Program-made: the position numbers and the translations under genes
The notes under the pieces: generated by a model
Told to the model about the DNA's origin: nothing
Seen by the model: only the letters and a program-made list of their open reading frames with translations
Database searches by the model: none
DNA from: Candidatus Acidiferrales bacterium
GTDB lineage: Bacteria; Acidobacteriota; Terriglobia; Acidiferrales; UBA7541
DNA length: 64,000 nt
Direction: 5' to 3'
NCBI GenBank assembly: GCA_035934015.1
Contig: DASYYH010000006.1
Coordinates: forward strand, 248,001 to 312,000
In this document: positions 34,389 through 43,021 of the stretch, in pieces
Numbering within the stretch: position 1 is the stretch's first letter
Layout: each line of letters starts with the position of its first letter

Positions 34389-35366
34389 ATGGTCCATCTC
34401 GAAAATCTAACTAAAGAATACGATCTCCCCCCTATCAAAGGCAGGCCCGCGGCCGTCGTCGCCGCCGATCGCCTCAATCTCACCATTGCCGACGGCGAAA
34501 TCTTCGGCTTCGTCGGCCCCAACGGCGCCGGCAAAACCACCACGCTCAAAATGATCTGCGGCCTGCTCGTTCCCACTTCCGGCGTCGTCGAAGTCAATGG
34601 CATCGATGTCGAGCGCCGTCCCGAAGACGCCCAGCAATTCCTCGGCTATCTCGCCGATTTTTTCTCGCTCTATGACGACTTGAAGGTCTGGGAGTATCTC
34701 GATTATTTCGCCCACGCCTATAAAATGCCCTCCGCGGAAATCCCCGCGCGCGTCAATGAGGTCATCGCCTGGGTCGGCCTCGAGTCCAAGCGCGACGCTT
34801 TCATTCAGGGTCTTTCGCGCGGCATGAAGCAGCGCCTCGGCATCGCCCGCGCTGTGCTTCACGATCCGCCCGTCCTTGTCCTCGACGAGCCTGCCTCCGG
34901 CCTCGATCCCAAAGCGCGCGTCGAGCTGAAAGACCTCCTGAAAAATTTGAATCGCCAGGGCAAGACCGTCCTCATCAGCTCCCACGTTCTTTCCGATCTC
35001 GAAGAAATCTGCACCTCCGTCGCCATCCTCGAAAAAGGCCATCTGCTTCGCGCTGGCAAGCTCGCCAGTGTGATGCAGGAAGCCGCCGCGCCTTCGCGCC
35101 GTCGCATTCGCATTCGTGTCGCCGCTACGAGTGATCAACTCCTCGGCTGGCTCTCCGCGCGCGGCGGCGTCTCCGACGCGCATCCCGCGGCGGGCGTCGT
35201 CTCCGGCTCCTCCGCCGTCGATTTTCTTTTCGCTGGCAACGACGCCAATCTCGCCGCGCTCGTCCGCGATCTGGTCATGTCCGGCGCGCCTGTCTTTGCC
35301 GTCGAAGGCTCTTCGGAATCCTTCGAACAAATCTACGCCCGTCTTTCCGGCGGGGAAGTGATGTGA
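34389..35366 (+). CDS. ABC transporter ATP-binding protein
   Basis: 325 residues from ATG 34389 (MVHLENLTKEY), which has GGAAAG upstream; the frame also offers an ATG at 34332 without any site. Walker A GPNGAGKTT (about 43-51), Q-loop region GYLADFFSLYDDL, signature LSRGMKQRLG (about 142-151) and Walker B VLVLDEPASGLD (about 160-171) are complete. The C-terminal 90 residues are the accessory domain found in gliding/Nod/antibiotic-type exporters. It pairs with the permease 8 bp downstream. It powers export or membrane remodelling; the substrate is unknown. Confidence 0.92.
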   Translation: MVHLENLTKEYDLPPIKGRPAAVVAADRLNLTIADGEIFGFVGPNGAGKTTTLKMICGLLVPTSGVVEVNGIDVERRPEDAQQFLGYLADFFSLYDDLKVWEYLDYFAHAYKMPSAEIPARVNEVIAWVGLESKRDAFIQGLSRGMKQRLGIARAVLHDPPVLVLDEPASGLDPKARVELKDLLKNLNRQGKTVLISSHVLSDLEEICTSVAILEKGHLLRAGKLASVMQEAAAPSRRRIRIRVAATSDQLLGWLSARGGVSDAHPAAGVVSGSSAVDFLFAGNDANLAALVRDLVMSGAPVFAVEGSSESFEQIYARLSGGEVM

Positions 35367-35373
35367 CCGCGCC

Positions 35374-36924
35374 ATGAATCTCTTCTCCAATCCCGAAATC
35401 ATCCGCAACGCGCGCATCCAGCTCCGCCCGCGCAAGCTCCTCATCGCCGGCGGCCTTTCTCTCGCCCTTTCCGCGGCGCTGGTTTACGCGTCTCTGCATA
35501 GTGCGGACAAGACTCCCGACTATCCGGGAAGCTTGCTCCATGTGATTCTCATCATTCAGTGCGTCGTTCTCGTCTTCGGTGGTGGCATCGCTTGCCTTCA
35601 CGCCGTTCAGCGCGAAAAGGATCAGAACACCTACGACTCCCAGCGCCTCACGCGCCTCTCGCCGTGGGGGCTGACGCTCGGGAAACTTTTCGGCCCGCCG
35701 CTCATGGCCGATTTCATTTTTCTCTGTTTTCTCCCCGCCGCTCTCATCGGCGCCGTCCAAATCCACAGCAATTGGACAATTCTGTTCGTCACCTATGTTC
35801 TTTTGATTTTCGGCGCCATCGTCTTCGACGCCCTCGCCCTCGTCATCTCTCTATATCTCCGCCGCGGCACCGTCACTTGGGCCATCTTGGCATTCTTGTT
35901 CATCACCTATGCGGCTTCGGGTGGTTCCATTCCGTTCGCCCCTTATTTTCATCTAGGCCCCATCGGTCCGTTCATCACCGTGGATCTTCCTGCGCATGCG
36001 TCTTGGAGCATGGCGGACACTGCGATCAATATCGGGCCACGCAGCTTCACAGTGCCAAATCCATTCCACGACGTTTTCTTCGGCGTTTCTGTTCACCACG
36101 CCGTTGTCCTTCCCTTCATTTACATCACGCTCCTCGCCTGGTTCCTTCTGGCCGCCGTCCGCAATATCAAGCGTGATCCCGAAAACTATCAGCTTTACAC
36201 TCCCGCGCAGGCGCTCGGCTTCATCTACTATCTCAACTTCATCCTCTTTTCGTTTTTCGGCTGGAATAGCATTCAGGACCCGAAATCCTTCTTAAGCCCG
36301 CTTTCCACGCAATCGCTTCTCCTCAGCCTGAATATTCCTCTGTTTTTCATTTTCGGCATGTTGGTTCTGCGCAATCGCGTTCAGGTTCGCCGCCGTTTGC
36401 ACGCTGCCGAAGCCGTCCCGACCGGTCTCGATTTCCTCTGGCCCGTTCCTTACATTTTCGCCGGCGTCATCGTCGTCGGCGCCGCCATGATCGGCATCAT
36501 GGAATGGAAACGCAATCCCGCGCTCGAATGGAGCCTCGCCCTCGCCATTTTTCAGGTGATTTTCTTCGCCGTCTGGCTCTCCGTGGATTTGCTTTTCCTG
36601 CAGTGGATGAATCTGCGCCGCGGCCGCCATCCGCTCGCTCTTGGCGTCCTCACCCTCGCCGTCTATTACGTCTGCGTTACCATCATCGTCAGCGCGCTTC
36701 ACCTGAACGATCGCGCATTCACCGCCATCCTTCTGCCCACTCCGCTTTTCATCCTCAAATCCTCGCTCTGGACGACGCAAGTCGCCGAATGGCTCGTCGC
36801 ACTCGCCGCCGAAGCCGCCGTCGCACTATTTTTCGCCTTGCTCTGCCGCCGTCAGCTCGCCGAATTGCAGCCGCACCCATCTTCAATCTCCATCAACGCC
36901 CCGGCCACCAGCGCTTCTCTATGA
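35374..36924 (+). CDS. ABC transporter permease, multi-span
   Basis: 516 residues, start 8 bp after the ATPase stop. About 11-12 hydrophobic helices, including LIAGGLSLALSAALVYAS, VILIIQCVVLVFGGGIACLH, LLIFGAIVFDALALVISLYL and FWPVPYIFAGVIVVGAAMIG. The cytoplasmic stretch AVQREKDQNTYDSQRLTRLS after the second helix, with the E-K-x-x-x-T-x-x motif, is the usual ABC-2 type coupling region. With the upstream ATPase it makes one transporter, probably an exporter. The Tyr-free polar tail ends the protein at SINAPATSASL. Confidence 0.82.
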   Translation: MNLFSNPEIIRNARIQLRPRKLLIAGGLSLALSAALVYASLHSADKTPDYPGSLLHVILIIQCVVLVFGGGIACLHAVQREKDQNTYDSQRLTRLSPWGLTLGKLFGPPLMADFIFLCFLPAALIGAVQIHSNWTILFVTYVLLIFGAIVFDALALVISLYLRRGTVTWAILAFLFITYAASGGSIPFAPYFHLGPIGPFITVDLPAHASWSMADTAINIGPRSFTVPNPFHDVFFGVSVHHAVVLPFIYITLLAWFLLAAVRNIKRDPENYQLYTPAQALGFIYYLNFILFSFFGWNSIQDPKSFLSPLSTQSLLLSLNIPLFFIFGMLVLRNRVQVRRRLHAAEAVPTGLDFLWPVPYIFAGVIVVGAAMIGIMEWKRNPALEWSLALAIFQVIFFAVWLSVDLLFLQWMNLRRGRHPLALGVLTLAVYYVCVTIIVSALHLNDRAFTAILLPTPLFILKSSLWTTQVAEWLVALAAEAAVALFFALLCRRQLAELQPHPSSISINAPATSASL

Positions 36925-36931
36925 GTCTCGT

Positions 36932-37129
36932 TAAAGAGAATTTTCCTTTCGCGCGTTTTATCCGCGCGATATGCTGAGCTCCGATGATCCGTGCCACTAG
37001 ATCCGAATTGTCCGAGCGCTTTTTCGGTAGCGTGCTCGTTCGCGGATTGGTTTTCAGGATGTCGCGGCTTCAGCCGCGACAAACGCAGTTGCTAAAGAGA
37101 ATTCTCCTTTCGCGCGTTTTATCCGCGCG
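36932..37129. repeat. 37-bp direct repeat flanking a stem-TTCA-stem hairpin
   Basis: TAAAGAGAATTTTCCTTTCG at 36932 begins a 37-bp unit that recurs at 37093-37129 with one mismatch; both end CGCGCG-TTTTATC-CGCGCG, which can fold. Between them, at 37061-37080, is the perfect hairpin GTCGCGGC-TTCA-GCCGCGAC. The region separates the permease and the methyltransferase-like gene. Confidence 0.65.
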
Positions 37130-37144
37130 GGGTGTTGCACTCTC

Positions 37145-37909
37145 ATGATGCGTGCGTCGGAGATCGAATTTCGCGCCCGCTTCTGGTTCATCGGCGGCAT
37201 TTTCTGGCTGGGCTTTGCGTCCTATAGCTTCGATCATCAGAACGCCGGCGTCGCCCTCGCGCAATTGCTTTGGCGCCGTGCCATCGATGTCAACTCCTCC
37301 TCCGCTGCGCGTCCCCTGCACATTGTTTTCGCATTTGCCGCCTTCCTCGCGCTTCTCTGCGCTTTGATTCGCACCTGGGCCGCCGCGTACCTTCGCAGCG
37401 CCGTCGTTCACGACCACGCCTTGCATTCCGAAAAACTCGTCGCCGACGGCCCGTTTCGCTGGATGCGCAATCCTCTCTATCTCGGCGGCGTACTCCTCGG
37501 CGCGGGCTTCGGCTTTCTCGCCAGCCGTGTCGGCTGGTTCATCATGACTTTCGGCCTGTTCTTTTTTTATTACCGCCTCATTTTCCGCGAAGAAGCCGCG
37601 CTCACTGCTTCGCAGGGCGATTCCTTCCGTGCTTACTGCGCCGCCGTCCCGCGCTTCTTTCCCGCACTGCGCCCGCGCGTCCCCGCCAGCGGTGCCGCGC
37701 CTCGCTGGGGTCAGGCCTTCCTTGGCGAGTTGTTTGTATGGGGTTTCGCCGTCTCCGTCGTGGCCTTTGCCGTCACTCTCCGTGTGCCGATTTTCTGGAT
37801 CGCCATGAGCATCAGCCTGTTTGGTTATATGTGCTATTGGCTGATATCCGGCCGCATCGCCCGCCGCTCTGCCAGCCAGGATTCGCAAAAGCCTTCCGTT
37901 TCCTCCTGA
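37145..37909 (+). CDS. Isoprenylcysteine carboxyl methyltransferase family membrane protein
   Basis: 254 residues, five to six hydrophobic helices. Residues about 95-175 carry the family signature HSEKLVADGPFRWMRNPLYL, GGVLLGAGFG and REEAALTASQGDSFRAYCAA, followed by PRFFPALRPR, which form the S-adenosylmethionine site of ICMT/phospholipid methyltransferase-like proteins. Bacterial members probably methylate small lipids or quinone-like compounds in the inner membrane; the substrate cannot be told from sequence. Two ATGs at 37145 and 37148 are equally possible. It follows a repeat region and precedes the S9 peptidase gene by 114 bp. Confidence 0.8.
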   Translation: MMRASEIEFRARFWFIGGIFWLGFASYSFDHQNAGVALAQLLWRRAIDVNSSSAARPLHIVFAFAAFLALLCALIRTWAAAYLRSAVVHDHALHSEKLVADGPFRWMRNPLYLGGVLLGAGFGFLASRVGWFIMTFGLFFFYYRLIFREEAALTASQGDSFRAYCAAVPRFFPALRPRVPASGAAPRWGQAFLGELFVWGFAVSVVAFAVTLRVPIFWIAMSISLFGYMCYWLISGRIARRSASQDSQKPSVSS

Positions 37910-38023
37910 TCTCTCGCCCGTCGTGCTCATCGTTTTCTGTCACCCACCCCTTGCCTCCATCCGCGCTCAATGTCACAGTATTCGCTCGCATTCCGGCAGA
38001 TTCATCATGGAAAGGACCTTGAA

Positions 38024-40045
38024 ATGAGCCGTCTCGCAAAATTCTCAATCATTCTTCTTGCCGTTGCGTTCGTCAGTTCCGCCGCGCGCGCCGCCAGCTC
38101 CGATGCGCCGCCAAAACCTTCCGCCGCTGTCGCCCGCGCCATCCGCACTCTTTCCGGTGCGCGCGGAATTTCCGGAGCCGTGATTTCCCCCGACGGCCGC
38201 CGCGTCGCCTGGGTCGAATCTCTCCCCGGCAAAGACGGCGCTCCCTCGCCGCACTCCGCCATTTACGTTGCCGATTGGAAATCCGCCGCCGCGCCGCGAC
38301 GCATCACCGCCGCCGCATCCGGCGCCGCCGCTCGCGAAGGACAGGTCGTCTGGTCGCCCGATAGCAAAAGCATCGCATTTTTTTCCGACGCTGCTCACGC
38401 CGGCCAATCTCAGCTTTACGTCACCGATTTCACCGGCGCGCCTCGCCAGCTCACGCACGTCAAAGGCGACGTCTCCTCTCCGCTCTGGTCGCCTGACGGC
38501 AAAACCATCTCGTTTCTCTATATCGAAAACGCTCCGCGCGCCGCTGGCCCGCTCGCTGCGGAGACGCGCGATGAAGGCGTCGTCGGCGTGAAAAATTTCG
38601 AGCAGCGCCTCGCTCTCGTTGACGTCGCTTCTGCCGCTCTTCGCCAGATTTCTCCCGCCGATATGTACGTCTACGAATATGACTGGTCGCCAGACAGCCA
38701 GAAAATCGTCGGCACCGCCGCGCACGGCAATGGCGATAACAACTGGTGGATCGCCAAAATCTATATCTTCGACGCCACGCACGATTCCGCGCCGCAGCCC
38801 ATCTTCAAATCCGGCATGCAAATGGCTACGCCCAGATGGTCGCCCGACGGCCAATCCGTCGCGTTCATCGGCGGTCTCATGAGCGATGAAGGTTCCGTCG
38901 GCGGCGATATCTATACGATCCCCGCAAATTCGCCGAGCACCGAAGCGCGCGACATTACTCCCGGCATCAAAGCCTCGGCCAGCTCGCTCCAATGGTCCGC
39001 CGATTCGCGCTCCATCTTTTTTAGCGAAATTGTCGATGGCCAGAGCGGCGTCGCCTCCGTCCTTCTCGATTCCGGTGCCGTCTCCACGCTCTATACCGGC
39101 CCGGAGCATCTCAGCGCCAATGGTTTCGGTGTCGCCGTTTCGCTGGCGCGCGACGGCAAAACTGCCGCCACGGTTCGCCAGTCCTTCAGCGCCCCGCCCG
39201 AAGTTTGGGCCGGCCCCATCGGCGATTGGAAGCAAATCACGCACGTCAATAGCGGCCTGCATCCGGCGTGGGGCAAAGCCGAAAGCCTCCACTGGACCAC
39301 CGATATCGGTTCCGTTCAGGGCTGGCTCGTCTACCCCGCCGACTACGATCCCTCGAAAAAATACGGCCTCGTCGTCAGCGTCCATGGCGGACCGGCCGCC
39401 GCGAATCTGCAAGCCTGGCCCGGCATCCGTTCCTATGCTCTCGCTCTTCCCGCAGCGGGCTATTTTGTCTTGTTTCCCAATCCGCGCGGCAGCTACGGCG
39501 CGGGCGAAGCCTTCACGCGCGCCAATATTAAGGATTTCGGCTACGGCGATTTCAAGGACATCATGGCCGGCGTCGACGCCGCCATCGCTTCGCTTCCGGT
39601 TGATCCTAATCGCCTCGGCATCACCGGCTGGAGTTACGGCGGCTACATGTCCATGTGGGCCGTCACGCAAACGCATCGCTTCCGCGCCGCAGTCATCGGC
39701 GCCGGCCTCGCCAACTGGCTCAGCTACTACGGCGAAAATTCAATCGACAAGTGGATGACTTTTTATTTCGGCGACACGGTCTACAACGATCCCGCTGTCT
39801 ACGCCAAATCCGCTCCCATCACCTTCATCAAAAATGTTCAAACGCCTTCGCTCATCGTCGTCGGCGACAGTGACGGCGAATGTCCGCCGCCGCAGTCCTA
39901 CGAATTCTGGCACGCGCTCGTCACTCTCGGCGTCCCGACGCAGTTCGTCATCTATCCGCACGAGGGTCACGGCTTCGTGAACCCCGCGCACAGCCGCGAC
40001 GTCGCCCTCCGCGCCATCGCCTGGTTCAACGAATATTTGAAATGA
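38024..40045 (+). CDS. S9 family peptidase (acylaminoacyl-peptidase / prolyl oligopeptidase type), exported
   Basis: 673 residues from ATG 38024 with AAAGGA upstream, which starts a good signal peptide (FSIILLAVAFVSSAARA); 18 upstream codons are open but unlikely. A WD40-like propeller occupies about 50-410, with blades such as VWSPDSKSIAFFSD, LWSPDGKTISFLY and YDWSPDSQKIVGT. The alpha/beta hydrolase domain (about 430-673) has HGGPAAA, the elbow GWSYGGYMS (Ser about 536), the Asp in GDSDGECPP (about 614) and the His in HEGHGF (about 648). It degrades short peptides in the periplasm. Confidence 0.9.
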   Translation: MSRLAKFSIILLAVAFVSSAARAASSDAPPKPSAAVARAIRTLSGARGISGAVISPDGRRVAWVESLPGKDGAPSPHSAIYVADWKSAAAPRRITAAASGAAAREGQVVWSPDSKSIAFFSDAAHAGQSQLYVTDFTGAPRQLTHVKGDVSSPLWSPDGKTISFLYIENAPRAAGPLAAETRDEGVVGVKNFEQRLALVDVASAALRQISPADMYVYEYDWSPDSQKIVGTAAHGNGDNNWWIAKIYIFDATHDSAPQPIFKSGMQMATPRWSPDGQSVAFIGGLMSDEGSVGGDIYTIPANSPSTEARDITPGIKASASSLQWSADSRSIFFSEIVDGQSGVASVLLDSGAVSTLYTGPEHLSANGFGVAVSLARDGKTAATVRQSFSAPPEVWAGPIGDWKQITHVNSGLHPAWGKAESLHWTTDIGSVQGWLVYPADYDPSKKYGLVVSVHGGPAAANLQAWPGIRSYALALPAAGYFVLFPNPRGSYGAGEAFTRANIKDFGYGDFKDIMAGVDAAIASLPVDPNRLGITGWSYGGYMSMWAVTQTHRFRAAVIGAGLANWLSYYGENSIDKWMTFYFGDTVYNDPAVYAKSAPITFIKNVQTPSLIVVGDSDGECPPPQSYEFWHALVTLGVPTQFVIYPHEGHGFVNPAHSRDVALRAIAWFNEYLK

Positions 40046-40100
40046 AACTCACACCCAAAACAAATTTCGCCGAGTGGGGTAATTCCTGCATTTCGCCTTC

Positions 40101-40740
40101 GTAGGGGCGCTGCTTGCTGCGCCCGTTACATCTCGTAGGGGCAGGGCTTGCCCTGCCCGCAGGTGGCCCATCCTTCGCCGTTTGTGCGAAGGGTGGGGTA
40201 GTTGCCGATGATTGCATCTGTAGCTCATGTCCCGTTTGCGCGACTCCCTGCGCAAACTGACATGAGGCCTTCCTGCATTTTGCCTTCGTAGGGGCGCTGC
40301 TTGCTGCGCCCGTCGCAATTCGTCGGGGCAGGCCCACCGCGCCCGTTTGTCGCCTGTGTAGGGCCCGATCGGTTTTATCGGGCCGATGCCGTCCACGGGA
40401 CGGCACAAGCTTTTCTCGCTTGTAGGGGCGCTGCTTGCTGCGCCCGTCGCATTTCGTCGGGGCAGGCCCACCGCGCCCGTTTGTCGCCTGTGTAGGGCCC
40501 GATTGATTTTATCGGGCCGATGCCGTCCACGGGACGGCACAAGCTTTTCTCGTTTGTAGGGGCGCTGCTTGCTGCGCCCGTCGCATTTCGTAGGGGCAAG
40601 GCTTGTTTACCCTGACGAAGGAAGGGCCCTGCCCGCGCCTGCCCGCCTTGGCTGGCGACTTTCCGAGTCGCGTTCACAGGTGGCCCATCCTTCGCCGTTT
40701 GTGCGAAGGGTAGGATATTTCCCGCATTTGTTTCGTATCT
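40101..40740. repeat. Structured intergenic repeat array with 134-bp tandem unit
   Basis: The 721-bp gap between the S9 peptidase and the GtrA gene holds no gene. The 25-mer GTAGGGGCGCTGCTTGCTGC + GCCCG occurs at 40101, 40288, 40422 and 40556; the last three are exactly 134 bp apart, so a 134-bp unit is repeated in tandem. Each unit also has GGGCCCGAT...ATCGGGCC and GCCGTCC-ACGG-GACGGC hairpins. A CCATCCTTCGC-CGTTTGT-GCGAAGG hairpin occurs at about 40168 and again at about 40684, and GGGCAGGGC-TT-GCCCTGCCC at 40139-40158. Further 25-mer copies lie at 47932 and 51322. Confidence 0.85.
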
Positions 40741-40766
40741 CTGTCCTGCCGCTTGACCGTCTTTGT

Positions 40767-41219
40767 TCAGCAGGCGTCCTGCGCCGATGCAGTCCTGCTG
40801 ACGCCGCGAAAAACAATCCGGTCGCTCACCACAAAATTAACGATCGAGCACGCCGCCACCGCGCACAAATTCGCCACAACCAGCGTCACGTGTGCCTCGC
40901 TCATCAGCAGCCACACCACCGCCAGATTCCCGCCAATCGAAATCGCTCCCGTCGTCGCATTGAACGTCGCGAGCCGCAGCAACAAATGCATCCGCGTCTT
41001 CGCCTTTCGGTCGCGCCACGTCAGATGCTCGTGCCACACGAAGTTGTGCAGCACCGCCGCTTCCACCGCCAGCGCCGTCGCTGCCAGCGAATTCGCACCC
41101 AGTGCCGTGCCCAGCACATACACGGCAATCATCTGCACGCAGATCCCCATCGCTCCCACGGCGTTGAATTTTATCCAGCGCCTCGCCGTTCTCCGCGCTC
41201 GCTCGCCCCATGCGCTCAT
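40767..41219 (-). CDS. GtrA-like flippase family membrane protein
   Basis: 150 residues from the ATG at 41217-41219, whose sequence overlaps the stop of the upstream gene by 4 bp (ATGA). Four hydrophobic helices: KFNAVGAMGICVQMIAVYVL, LAATALAVEAAVLHNFVW, TGAISIGGNLAVVWLLM and VVANLCAVAACSIVNFVV. The HNFVWHEHLTW motif after helix 2 and NFVVSDRIVF at the end are GtrA hallmarks. GtrA proteins are thought to move polyprenyl-phosphate-linked sugars across the inner membrane. Coupling to a CDP-alcohol transferase and an SRPBCC protein suggests a role in a lipid or glycolipid. Confidence 0.85.
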   Translation of the reverse strand: MSAWGERARRTARRWIKFNAVGAMGICVQMIAVYVLGTALGANSLAATALAVEAAVLHNFVWHEHLTWRDRKAKTRMHLLLRLATFNATTGAISIGGNLAVVWLLMSEAHVTLVVANLCAVAACSIVNFVVSDRIVFRGVSRTASAQDAC

Positions 41220-41962
41220 CGCTGCGTCTCTTGCTGGTAAAGCGTCCGCGTATGAAAAATCGCGGAGACAATAAACATAGTCAGCATGCCCGCAATCGCC
41301 ACCAGTCCGCCGAAGTCCAGCACGCGCCACGAAAGCCCCGGCACCCGCGCGTCCGGCTTCAGACAGAGCGCAAAATTTCCCAGCGCCAGCAGAATCCGAA
41401 TCTCCGTCGGCCCCAGTTTCGCGAACGACATTCGAAAAACGCCCATCGTGTACGTCGCCAGATACGATTCGATCGAAAGCAGCAGAAACGCCACCAGCAT
41501 TCCCGCGGCAATGCGCCAGTCCATGCAGCCCGAAATCGCCAGCCCGCCCATCAGGAAGAGTGCTCCCATCGAATCGATTACGTGATCGACGTAAAATCCA
41601 TACCGCGGCCGCTGGCAATTCCGCACGCGCGCCAGCGTCCCGTCCAGGCTGTCGCCAAACCAGTTCAACGCCAGAAAAAATGTCGCCAGCAGCAGCCCCG
41701 CCGAATTCCAGCGCGTCCATGCATAGCTCGCGCCAGCCAGCAGCATCGAGATAAACCCCAGCAGCGTCAGGTGATCTGAATTCACCCGCGCCGGCATGCG
41801 CGCCGCCAGCCACAGCAGAATTTTCCGCTCCGGAACGGCCGTAATGCTTTCTTGCAGCCGCGTAGCATTCTTGAATGCCGCGAAATTTCCTTCGCGCGGC
41901 GTTGCGTTCGCCTCCGCCTCGCGCGGGTTTATCGTTTCGATGCTCAGCGTTCTCGCATTCAT
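41216..41962 (-). CDS. CDP-alcohol phosphatidyltransferase family protein
   Basis: 248 residues from the ATG at 41960-41962, chosen for AAAGGAG 9 bases upstream; the open frame extends 64 codons further. The active-site motif reads DGTLAR...GFYVDHVID (about residues 124-148), i.e. D-G-x2-A-R-x9-G-x3-D-x3-D, one residue longer than the textbook spacing of eight. Six helices surround it. Such enzymes use CDP-diacylglycerol or CDP-alcohol to build phospholipid headgroups in the inner membrane; this one may use an unusual alcohol. It is the middle gene of a minus-strand operon: SRPBCC protein, this gene (41 bp gap), GtrA (4-bp overlap). Confidence 0.85.
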   Translation of the reverse strand: MNARTLSIETINPREAEANATPREGNFAAFKNATRLQESITAVPERKILLWLAARMPARVNSDHLTLLGFISMLLAGASYAWTRWNSAGLLLATFFLALNWFGDSLDGTLARVRNCQRPRYGFYVDHVIDSMGALFLMGGLAISGCMDWRIAAGMLVAFLLLSIESYLATYTMGVFRMSFAKLGPTEIRILLALGNFALCLKPDARVPGLSWRVLDFGGLVAIAGMLTMFIVSAIFHTRTLYQQETQR

Positions 41963-42003
41963 TTTTCTTTTCTCCTTTCTCTCATTTCGCATCCGAAAGC
42001 CAG

Positions 42004-42873
42004 TCACTTCGCCGATGCCGGTTTTTGCAGCAGCGCCGCGCGCGTCTCCGTCAGCATCGAGTGCAGCGATTCGGCGGGAACTTTCTCGATAAAGGAACCG
42101 ATCAGCCACCCCAGCCCTGTCGGCACATCGCGCGTCAGTGAAACCACGTCGCACTGAATGTAGACGCCGCCATCGGCCTGGTAGAAATGCCAGTAGGAAT
42201 CGAGCCGCCAGAGAAATCCGTGATCGTCGCCAACGGGTTCGTCGCTCTCATCTGCCTTGCCTGCATGGTCCACCTCCGCCACTCGTGTGCTGTGCGACCG
42301 CGAATACTCATGCTCGCCGTCCATCCGCGTGTAGCGAATGTCGTATTCCGTGTCCAGCACGACGGTGATCACTTCCGTGCGTTTCAGCCGCAGATAAACG
42401 TGATATTCCTCTCCAGATTTCGCTTCGAGCTTCGCCTTCATCACTTCCGGGCTGTAATATTCCGCGTCGCGGTTGTAGTCCTGCAAAACGTCGAGAACAT
42501 GGGTGAGCGAAACTCCCGGCACAAAAACAATTCCCACCCAATCGTGAATCAGCCCTCCGGGGATGGACATGCAGCTCTGCGTGTCGCAATCGCTGCTGCG
42601 TTGCGCCAGGATTTGCCCCTCCTTTAGCTCGGCATAGTCCTTGGCCCTTTCCGCCGGCGCCAGACCATCAATCCACAGGAAATTTTTTCGCGCCGCGATG
42701 TCTCGAGACTCGCGCGCTTCCTTGCCTTGAATGTATTGGTCGAATTTCCCCGCCGTCTGCGCGGAAAGTTGCGTGGCAGCGCAAGGCTTCATCGCCGCCG
42801 CTGTTCCGCAGAGCAAGATCACCGCCAGCGCCGCTCTGTATTTCCAGCCTCGATTATCTTTTTCGGTTTTCAT
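42004..42873 (-). CDS. SRPBCC/START-like lipid-binding protein, exported
   Basis: 289 residues from the ATG at 42871-42873 (MKTEKDNRGWKYRAALAV), which gives a plausible signal peptide; 17 codons upstream are open. The domain (about 85-280) has IPGGLIHDWVGIVFVPGVSL, THVLDVLQDYNRDAEYYSPE, VYLRLKRTEVITVVLDTEYD, and SYWHFYQADGGVYIQCDVVS ending VPAESLHSMLTETRAALL. This is the START/polyketide-cyclase-like fold that holds a hydrophobic ligand. First gene of the operon with the CDP-alcohol transferase and GtrA genes, so it may carry or sense a lipid in the periplasm. Confidence 0.72.
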   Translation of the reverse strand: MKTEKDNRGWKYRAALAVILLCGTAAAMKPCAATQLSAQTAGKFDQYIQGKEARESRDIAARKNFLWIDGLAPAERAKDYAELKEGQILAQRSSDCDTQSCMSIPGGLIHDWVGIVFVPGVSLTHVLDVLQDYNRDAEYYSPEVMKAKLEAKSGEEYHVYLRLKRTEVITVVLDTEYDIRYTRMDGEHEYSRSHSTRVAEVDHAGKADESDEPVGDDHGFLWRLDSYWHFYQADGGVYIQCDVVSLTRDVPTGLGWLIGSFIEKVPAESLHSMLTETRAALLQKPASAK

Positions 42874-43021
42874 GCGCCGAAGATGCCAGAATCGGCGCCA
42901 TCGCTGCAATGACCTGCGCCTCATTTCCGCATCAGCTCGAAGTCATCCTCTAACAACCATAAAAATCAGTCGTTTACTCGGGTTTCTCTCGTAAAATGTC
43001 TCCCGCATTCCGGAGTATCGC

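Noticed and set aside
38045-39676. 543-codon minus-strand frame
   Set aside because: Antisense of the S9 peptidase, which has propeller blades and a full catalytic triad.
40049-40677. Several overlapping minus-strand frames with repeated PLRRQ- or SAPT-like peptides
   Set aside because: They are translations of the 134-bp tandem repeat, not genes.
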